Below, in pieces: positions 6,778 to 11,271 of a stretch of DNA of 11,271 nucleotides. Source of the DNA: Alphaproteobacteria bacterium (lineage in GTDB: Bacteria > Pseudomonadota > Alphaproteobacteria > Caulobacterales > Parvularculaceae); the NCBI GenBank assembly GCA_030428745.1, contig JAUIEG010000040.1, forward strand, positions 1 through 11,271, given 5' to 3'. The notes below the pieces were generated by a model. It saw only the letters and a list, made by a program, of their open reading frames with translations, did no database searches and was not told the origin of the DNA. Both the position numbers and the translations under genes were made by a program. The first letter of the stretch is position 1, and each line of letters opens with the position of its first letter.

Positions 6778-8091
6778 CTAGCGGATGATGTCAGTAGTTT
6801 CCTGCAACATCTCATCGACCGTCTGGATGATCTTGGCGTTCGATGAATAGGCGCGTTGGGTTTGAATGAGGTCCGTCAGCTCTGCGGCGATATCCGTCGT
6901 TGACTCCGTCAGGGAGTAGCCTTCGGTGGTGCCGGTCGGGCCGTCGCCGGCATCCCAGAAATAAACGTCGCCGGAGTTCTGGGTGATGGCGAAGGCGGAG
7001 TTGCCCACGGCGTCAAGACCAGCGAAGTTCGGAACGTCCGCAACCGGGATCTGGAAGATCGTACGGCGGAAGCCGGTGTCATAAACAGCCTGCAAGACGC
7101 CGCGTTCATCGATTTCAATCGAGCTCAGATTACCGATGGGGGCGCCGTCTTTCGTCACTGTCAGCGGCGAAAAGCTGGCGGAAAGCTGAGTGAGAGCCGA
7201 TGTGCCAGATGCAGTGCCGACGAAAATGTCGACATTCTGGCTCGCTGTGGTGATGGAGAGGTTACCGGTGGCCCCGTCATAAGTGGCGCCGGCGCCAGCC
7301 GTGACCGAAGCGATCGAGCCGCCGGCTGAAACTGTATCGTCGAAGGTGACAGTGAAGGTCGCGATGACCGCCGCCGGGTTGCCGGCCTGGTCGTAGATGT
7401 TCACGGTCCATTCATTGGTGGCCGGATCGCCAGGATTGGCCGGGGCCGTCGGGATGAATTCGAAGTCGAGCGTTTGCGAACGGCCGAGCGTATCGTAGTA
7501 TTCAATCGGCAGATCATAAGTGTTCGCCGGGGCGCCGTCTTCTGTTTCTGTCGCCGGCAGGTTGACGCCAAGCGTGATGTTCTGAGTCGGCGAAACCGCG
7601 TTCTGGTTCAGGTTGGTGCGAACCGGCTCAAGGCCTGCGATGGAGTCGCGAACCGGCGCCGTGACATTGCCGTTCACGTCCGCTGGCCAGCCCAGCAGGT
7701 GAAGGCCGCTCTGGGTGCGCAGGTAGCCGGATTCATCCGTATAGAAAGAACCGGTTGAGGTGAGCATCAGTGTGCGGTCGCTGGCGGCCTGGTTGAGGCT
7801 CGCGCCGTCTGTAACGGGGAGCATGCCGCGGCCGGAAATTGAGATATCAGTTGCGCTCGACGTTGTGACGAGGGAGCCTTGTGCGCCGGCGTCGCGATAG
7901 GTGAGAGCGCGTACGCCGCCGGCGTTATAGTCGCCGTTTGACTGCGCTAGAACCATGTCAGCGAATTCTGTGTCAGCTCGCTTGTAGCCATATGTTTGCG
8001 AGTTGGCGATGTTATCCGAAATCGTGCTGAGCTTTACCGCATTGACAGCGAGCCCCATAACCCCGGCATTCAGCGCAGACGAAATCCCCAT
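6778..8091 (-). CDS. flgE: Flagellar hook protein FlgE
   Basis: FlgE polymerises into the flagellar hook, the universal joint between rod and filament. The 437-residue protein has the basal-body rod N-terminus (MGISSALNAGVMGLAVNAVK, then STISDNIANSQTYGYKRADT, about 1-42). A FlgE/F/G-type hydrophobic patch follows (TDISISGRGMLPVTDG, about 82-97), then the central D2 hook domain (LPIEYYDTLGRSQTLDFEF about 195-213). The C-terminal axial helix is ELTDLIQTQRAYSSNAKIIQ, then TVDEMLQETTDIIR (about 404-437). The middle is rich in Thr, Ser, Ala and Gly, as in many hook proteins. A good Shine-Dalgarno (GGGAGA) precedes the ATG. The separation from motB leaves room for an extra promoter, but none is certain. 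FlgF/FlgG are ruled out by length (about 250-260) and by the flgK-flgL neighbours. Confidence 0.95.
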   Translation of the reverse strand: MGISSALNAGVMGLAVNAVKLSTISDNIANSQTYGYKRADTEFADMVLAQSNGDYNAGGVRALTYRDAGAQGSLVTTSSATDISISGRGMLPVTDGASLNQAASDRTLMLTSTGSFYTDESGYLRTQSGLHLLGWPADVNGNVTAPVRDSIAGLEPVRTNLNQNAVSPTQNITLGVNLPATETEDGAPANTYDLPIEYYDTLGRSQTLDFEFIPTAPANPGDPATNEWTVNIYDQAGNPAAVIATFTVTFDDTVSAGGSIASVTAGAGATYDGATGNLSITTASQNVDIFVGTASGTSALTQLSASFSPLTVTKDGAPIGNLSSIEIDERGVLQAVYDTGFRRTIFQIPVADVPNFAGLDAVGNSAFAITQNSGDVYFWDAGDGPTGTTEGYSLTESTTDIAAELTDLIQTQRAYSSNAKIIQTVDEMLQETTDIIR

Positions 8092-8184
8092 ATCAATCTC
8101 CCGTCGAGAATAAATTTTACTACTAGCGTTAGTTTTATCGCTGCTGTGTTTAAGGAAGCCCTAATGAACAAGGGACTTTTTAGG
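8092..8184 (-). promoter_or_regulatory. motB-flgE spacer with an imperfect hairpin
   Basis: This 93-nt gap is AT-richer than its surroundings. Just after the motB stop is an imperfect 7-bp stem (8156-8162 with 8171-8178, one bulged base at 8175, 8-nt loop). Only on the + strand is it followed by a few T, so as a terminator of the motB transcript it is weak. A near-palindrome ACTAGCGTTAGT lies at 8122-8133. I looked for sigma-54 (TGGCAC-N5-TTGC) and sigma-28 elements reading toward flgE and saw no convincing match. A flgE promoter here is possible only by analogy. Confidence 0.25.
8097..8102 (-). promoter_or_regulatory. Shine-Dalgarno of flgE
   Basis: GGGAGA on the - strand, 5 nt before the flgE ATG at 8091, fixes that start. 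Confidence 0.65.
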
Positions 8185-9114
8185 TTATTTTTTCGTCAGC
8201 AGCGTAATCGCGATACGGCGGTTTTGGGGAGCTAGAGGATCGTCGGAGAAAGGTTCGGTCGCGGCCTTGCCCGTAACCTGAACAATCTGTTCACCGGAAA
8301 TACCGTTTTTTATAAGTTCGCGGCGGGCCGCGAGGGCGCGGTCAGTCGACAGCTCCCAATTTGTGTAATTTGCGTTAACAGAAAAAGCGCGCGCATCGGT
8401 GTGACCGACAATCGCCATGTCATTTGAGACAGTTGCGAGCACCGGGCCGATGACTTCCAAAAGGTTATGCAACAATGTCGAAGGCGTTGACGAGCCAAGA
8501 TTGAAAAGGGGATCGCCGTCGGCGTCGACAAGTTCGATGACAAGACCGTCCGGCGTCATGCGCGTATGAATATGTTCGGAAAGACCGCCTTCAAGCGCCT
8601 GGACGGACTGGGCGTCGATCTGGTCTTGAACCTCTTCAAGGCTGTTGGCGGCGGCGCCTTCATTGAGTTCCTGGTTCTTTTCCGCGCCTTCGTCCTCGCC
8701 GTCGCCTGCGCCGAGATCGTCATCCATTCCGCGGCCTTCCTTGGCCCCGTTGAGATCGAATTCGTCGCTGTCCCCGTCATTTTCGAGGACCTTCGATTTG
8801 GGGAACTCCTCATCCGATCCGGCGCGGCTGTAGACGGCGCTGTCTTCGGAAAAGACGCTTTCTCCATTGAGCGCGCCGTTGCCGCCGCCGGAAATGCGGC
8901 TGACCGGAATGGAGGGGTTGAAATAATCGGCGAGGCCTTTGCGCTGGTCTTCGGTGGTGGCGTTGAGGAGCCACATCAGAAGAAAGAAGGCCATCATAGC
9001 GGTCACGAAGTCGGCATAGGCGACCTTCCACGCGCCGCCATGGTGTCCGCCGCCGGCGATCACCTTTTTTCGTTTAATGATGATCGGCGCTTCGCCCTTA
9101 TTGCGGCCAGCCAT
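8185..9114 (-). CDS. motB: Flagellar motor stator protein MotB
   Basis: MotB pairs with MotA in the inner membrane, forms the ion channel that drives rotation, and anchors the stator to peptidoglycan. The 309-residue protein starts with a basic cytoplasmic tail (APIIIKRKK). One membrane segment spans about residues 29-50 (WKVAYADFVTAMMAFFLLMW), with the ion-binding Asp at 35. A long acidic linker (about 100-153) follows, then a C-terminal OmpA-like peptidoglycan-binding domain (about 180-309) with VGHTDA, NWELSTDRALAARR and QNRRIAI. The ATG at 9114 is chosen because it gives the usual alphaproteobacterial N-terminus (MAGRNKGEAPIIIKRKK) and follows a GGTGG stretch; a GTG at 9123 would add three residues. 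motA is not next to it in this window. It opens the - strand flagellar block and is divergent from the FliM-like gene. Confidence 0.93.
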   Translation of the reverse strand: MAGRNKGEAPIIIKRKKVIAGGGHHGGAWKVAYADFVTAMMAFFLLMWLLNATTEDQRKGLADYFNPSIPVSRISGGGNGALNGESVFSEDSAVYSRAGSDEEFPKSKVLENDGDSDEFDLNGAKEGRGMDDDLGAGDGEDEGAEKNQELNEGAAANSLEEVQDQIDAQSVQALEGGLSEHIHTRMTPDGLVIELVDADGDPLFNLGSSTPSTLLHNLLEVIGPVLATVSNDMAIVGHTDARAFSVNANYTNWELSTDRALAARRELIKNGISGEQIVQVTGKAATEPFSDDPLAPQNRRIAITLLTKK

Positions 9115-9254
9115 CCAGTCCACCCGATTGCAATCGATTGAACGGGTTAACCTAAACTCCTTTCGGCGAGTTTTACGCGTTTACGCAATTTACAACTATT
9201 GATGATTGATATGGTTTCTCAGATGTAAATGAGAGTTCCGGGGTCCTGGCGCGC
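9115..9254. promoter_or_regulatory. Divergent control region of motB and the FliM-like gene
   Basis: These 140 bp separate two divergent motor genes and must hold the promoters for both unless transcription reads in from outside. Visible structure: overlapping perfect palindromes at 9125-9140, GGTTAACC at 9145-9152, and a direct repeat TTTACGC at 9172-9178 and 9180-9186 with a third TTTAC at 9189-9193. It is clearly AT-richer than the genes. TTAACC resembles the half-site of CtrA (TTAACCAT), a known flagellar regulator in alphaproteobacteria. Clear -35/-10 or sigma-54 boxes were not found in either direction. Confidence 0.5.
9125..9140. repeat. Two overlapping perfect palindromes
   Basis: CGATTGCAATCG (9125-9136) and CAATCGATTG (9131-9140) are each perfect palindromes and share six bases, giving the half-sites CGATTG, CAATCG and CGATTG in series. 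They begin about 11 bp upstream of the motB ATG, a position fitting an operator or a translation-blocking structure. Confidence 0.6.
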
Positions 9255-10151
9255 ATGAGCGGCGAAAACGCAAAAATCATTAAAAAGAAAATGGCGGCCT
9301 CGGGAAAAGATCCCGGGCCGCTTCATCTCATCGCCGACCTGCCGCAGCGCATGGGCGCGGAGGCAGCGGGCGCCTTTACGGAATTCTATGGTGAGAAATG
9401 CCAGCTTGCGGAGACCGAGGCTGCATATTTCGCCAATCTCGACGATCAGCTCGGCGAATATGCGGGCAAGGCGGCGATTTATCATTTCCGCTATAATGTC
9501 GAACAGGACTTTATCATTGTTCTCGATCTTGAAACCTCCATGCGGGCGGCCGGCTGGTCGCTGGCGGGGGCGAGGGACCTGCCGGAGCCGATGCCGGAAT
9601 CGGTAAGCGCCATTGACCGGCGCCTGGCGAAAAAGCTGGCGATCCGGTCCGCCGAACTGATTTTCTCCAAGGCTGATAATGCAGGCGTTGTTCGTGGCGG
9701 GGTGGAGCTGATGGCCAGCGGCGATGATCCGCGCCGGTTTGACTTCACCGATGACAAACAGCGGGTCGTCTGTGCGACCTATTCAATCAAGACGCTGGAA
9801 GAAGAAACGCTCGGCACGATCCGCGTGATCGCCCCGGAACGTCTGACGGTCGCCATGCGCGATCATTATGACAAGGCGGTGCCGCTGGCGCAGGCGAAAT
9901 GGAAAAGCGATCTTCTAAAACTTGCGGCTGCATCGCCCGTGGCCTTGCGCGCCGACTTGACCGAAGAGGACATCACTCTCGGCATGCTTATGAATTTGGC
10001 GCCGGGCCAGGTCATCGACCTCACGACCGCGACGATTGACGAAATTACGGTCTATTCGGCGCTTCGCACAGAATCGAAGCTGTTGATCGGCGCGTCGCTG
10101 GGCAATCGCGACGGCGCAAGAGCCCTTAGAATCAAGTCTGTAGCGTACTAA
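9255..10151 (+). CDS. fliM: FliM/FliN-family flagellar motor switch protein (FliM-like)
   Basis: The C-terminal 72 residues (227-298) form a SpoA domain as in FliM and FliN. They contain LTEEDITLGMLMNLAPGQVI, then ITVYSALRTESKLLIGASLG and ALRIKSV, the usual FliM end. The preceding part (about 25-215) has a length and strand/helix pattern fitting the FliM middle, CheC-like domain, but few signature residues. At 298 residues it is a little short of typical FliM (about 320-335) and far too long for FliN (about 100-140). The N-terminus (MSGENAKIIKKKMAASGKDP) is basic and lacks the LSQ-E-D-L-type motif that binds CheY-P in classical FliM. It is divergent from motB, which fits a motor role in the C-ring, the switch complex on the cytoplasmic face. 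The symbol fliM is a best guess; a diverged second copy is possible. No clear Shine-Dalgarno precedes the ATG at 9255. Confidence 0.7.
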   Translation: MSGENAKIIKKKMAASGKDPGPLHLIADLPQRMGAEAAGAFTEFYGEKCQLAETEAAYFANLDDQLGEYAGKAAIYHFRYNVEQDFIIVLDLETSMRAAGWSLAGARDLPEPMPESVSAIDRRLAKKLAIRSAELIFSKADNAGVVRGGVELMASGDDPRRFDFTDDKQRVVCATYSIKTLEEETLGTIRVIAPERLTVAMRDHYDKAVPLAQAKWKSDLLKLAAASPVALRADLTEEDITLGMLMNLAPGQVIDLTTATIDEITVYSALRTESKLLIGASLGNRDGARALRIKSVAY

Positions 10152-10212
10152 TTCGCCCGTTTGACTGTAGCTCTTTAGGCAGGCAAAGTCCGGCCCAAGG
10201 AATCTCACATCA

Positions 10213-10217
10213 GAGGG
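10213..10217 (+). promoter_or_regulatory. Shine-Dalgarno of the M28 peptidase gene
   Basis: GAGGG lies 8 nt before the ATG at 10226 and supports that start. The 74-nt gap before it contains no clear terminator for the FliM-like gene. Confidence 0.5.
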
Positions 10218-10225
10218 CTTTTTTC

Positions 10226-11271
10226 ATGACATTGCGACTTCCGGCTGCGCTTGCGGCCTTCATCCTTCTATCCGCCTGCGGCCAGAATACTTCCGCGCCT
10301 GAAGCGTCTTCACCGGAACCCGATGCGTCTGACGCTGCCGCATCTGTCGCAGAGGATGAAGTGACGCTCGCGCCGGTCAGCGAGGAAAACCTGCGCGCGC
10401 GCATCGCGACCCTTGCCTCGGACGAATTTGAGGGCCGGGCGCCGGCGACGCCGGGCGGGATGAAGACCCGCGAATGGCTCATTGATGAAATGAAGTCGAT
10501 CGGCCTCGAACCCGGCAATGGCGACTCTTATGAACAGGAAGTGCCGCTGGTTGAGCTGACGGTGCAGCCCGATGAGTCGAACCTCTCCATCAATGGCGAC
10601 CCGCTCGAATATGGTCCGGAAGCGATGTATTGGACAAAGCGCGTTGAGGAAGATGTCGCCTTTGAAGATAGCGACGTTGTTTTCGTCGGCTATGGCGTTG
10701 TGGCGCCGGAATATGGCTGGAACGATTATGAAGGCGTCGATGTGACGGGCAAGACCGTTGTCATTCTCGTCAACGACCCAGGCTATGTGACAGAAGATCC
10801 GGAGCTCTTTAACGGCCGCGCCATGACCTATTACGGCCGCTGGACATACAAATACGAAGAAGCAGCGCGCCAGGGCGCCGCCGCCGCGCTCATCGTTCAC
10901 CAGACGGCGCCGGCCGCTTATGGCTGGGGCGTTGTCGAGGGAAGCTGGTCCGGGCCGCAACTCGATCTGGAACGTCCCGATGGCGGGGCGGGGCGCGTCG
11001 CGCTGGAAGGCTGGGTGCAGGAAACGGTCGCTCGCGATCTGTTCGCGCAGGCCGGTCTCGATTTCGACGCGGTGACAGCGTCCGCGCATGAAGCCGGCTT
11101 CGAGGCGATCCCCATGGACGGCCTCAACGCTTCGGCGACTTTGAAAAACACCATCCGCCGGAGCAATTCCGCGAATGTTGTCGGCGTGCTGCCGGGAACG
11201 GAGCAGCCGGACGAATATGTGCTCTATATGGGCCATTGGGACCATCTCGGCGTCGGTCCGGCGGATGAAAG
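10226..11271 (+). CDS. M28-family zinc metallopeptidase lipoprotein, N-terminal part (3' end outside window)
   Basis: The frame opens at ATG 10226 and runs off the right edge without a stop, giving 348 residues. The N-terminus is a lipoprotein signal: MTLRLP, a hydrophobic core, then lipobox LSAC with Cys at 18. Export and lipid anchoring to the cell envelope are therefore expected. A low-complexity Ala/Ser/Glu/Pro linker follows (about 20-50). Residues about 60-90 (LASDEFEGRAPATPGGMKTR) are typical of the pre-catalytic region of M28 aminopeptidases. A protease-associated (PA) domain lies at about 130-290 (VVFVGYGVVAPEYGWNDYEG; GAAAALIVHQ). The catalytic domain begins near NVVGVLPGTEQPDEYVLYMG and shows the first zinc His and the Asp in HWDHLG (337-342). 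The remaining zinc ligands lie beyond the window. It probably trims peptides in the periplasm and has no evident link to the flagellar genes. The GC-rich coding pattern fits the rest of the window. Confidence 0.88.
   Translation, partial: MTLRLPAALAAFILLSACGQNTSAPEASSPEPDASDAAASVAEDEVTLAPVSEENLRARIATLASDEFEGRAPATPGGMKTREWLIDEMKSIGLEPGNGDSYEQEVPLVELTVQPDESNLSINGDPLEYGPEAMYWTKRVEEDVAFEDSDVVFVGYGVVAPEYGWNDYEGVDVTGKTVVILVNDPGYVTEDPELFNGRAMTYYGRWTYKYEEAARQGAAAALIVHQTAPAAYGWGVVEGSWSGPQLDLERPDGGAGRVALEGWVQETVARDLFAQAGLDFDAVTASAHEAGFEAIPMDGLNASATLKNTIRRSNSANVVGVLPGTEQPDEYVLYMGHWDHLGVGPADE

Noticed and set aside
8156..8181. Intrinsic terminator between motB and flgE
   Set aside because: The stem has a bulge and the T-run follows it only on the + strand, where nothing is being terminated.
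8100..8184. Sigma-28 or sigma-54 promoter for flgE
   Set aside because: A CGATAA-like string is present on the - strand, but no TAAA box lies at the required distance, and no TGGCAC-N5-TTGC pattern was found.
8566..9141. 191-codon + strand ORF opposite motB
   Set aside because: Shadow of motB; the acidic linker of motB on the other strand keeps this frame open.
10310..11245. 311-codon - strand ORF
   Set aside because: It is antisense to the M28 peptidase frame, which has a lipobox, PA domain and zinc motif. The - strand translation shows no family pattern.

Overview
The window looks like chromosome from a GC-rich alphaproteobacterium. The evidence is the rnc-era-recO housekeeping order and the protein features of a CtrA-era type flagellate (short FlgK, MotB beginning with a basic 'APIIIKRKK' stretch, a divergent FliM-like protein). 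A marine or hyphomonad/parvularculid-like lineage is plausible, but this is inference and no species is claimed.

Left block (1-3016, + strand), housekeeping genes: the 3' part of rnc (RNase III), a 96-nt junction holding an apparent partial duplication of the era 5' end, era (ribosome-associated GTPase), an FkbM-type SAM methyltransferase starting at the era stop, and recO (recombinational repair). rnc, era and the methyltransferase are packed tightly enough to be co-transcribed. recO follows after 52 nt.

Junction (3017-3153): recO and flgI converge on a compact element made of two inverted, diverged copies of a double-hairpin palindromic unit. It probably also ends transcription from both sides.

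Flagellar block (3154-9114, - strand): read in its own direction the order is motB, flgE, flgK, flgL, flgI, that is the stator peptidoglycan anchor, the hook, the two hook-filament junction proteins and the P-ring. Spacing from flgK onward is 1-2 nt, and flgE-flgK is 36 nt apart. Between motB and flgE lie 97 nt or less. The block encodes parts of one structure outside the cytoplasm.

Divergent from motB (9255-10151, + strand) is a FliM/FliN-family motor switch protein with a clear C-terminal SpoA domain but no visible N-terminal CheY-P-binding motif. The 140-bp region between them carries overlapping palindromes, a TTAACC-type site and short direct repeats, and is the likely two-way control region. 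The window ends inside an M28-family zinc peptidase lipoprotein (10226 to the edge).

Most of the window is ordinary conserved gene content. The least explained parts are the decayed duplicate of the era start with its 35-codon overlapping ORF, the inverted double-hairpin element, and the motB/fliM intergenic palindromes. I did not find a clear new multi-gene system.
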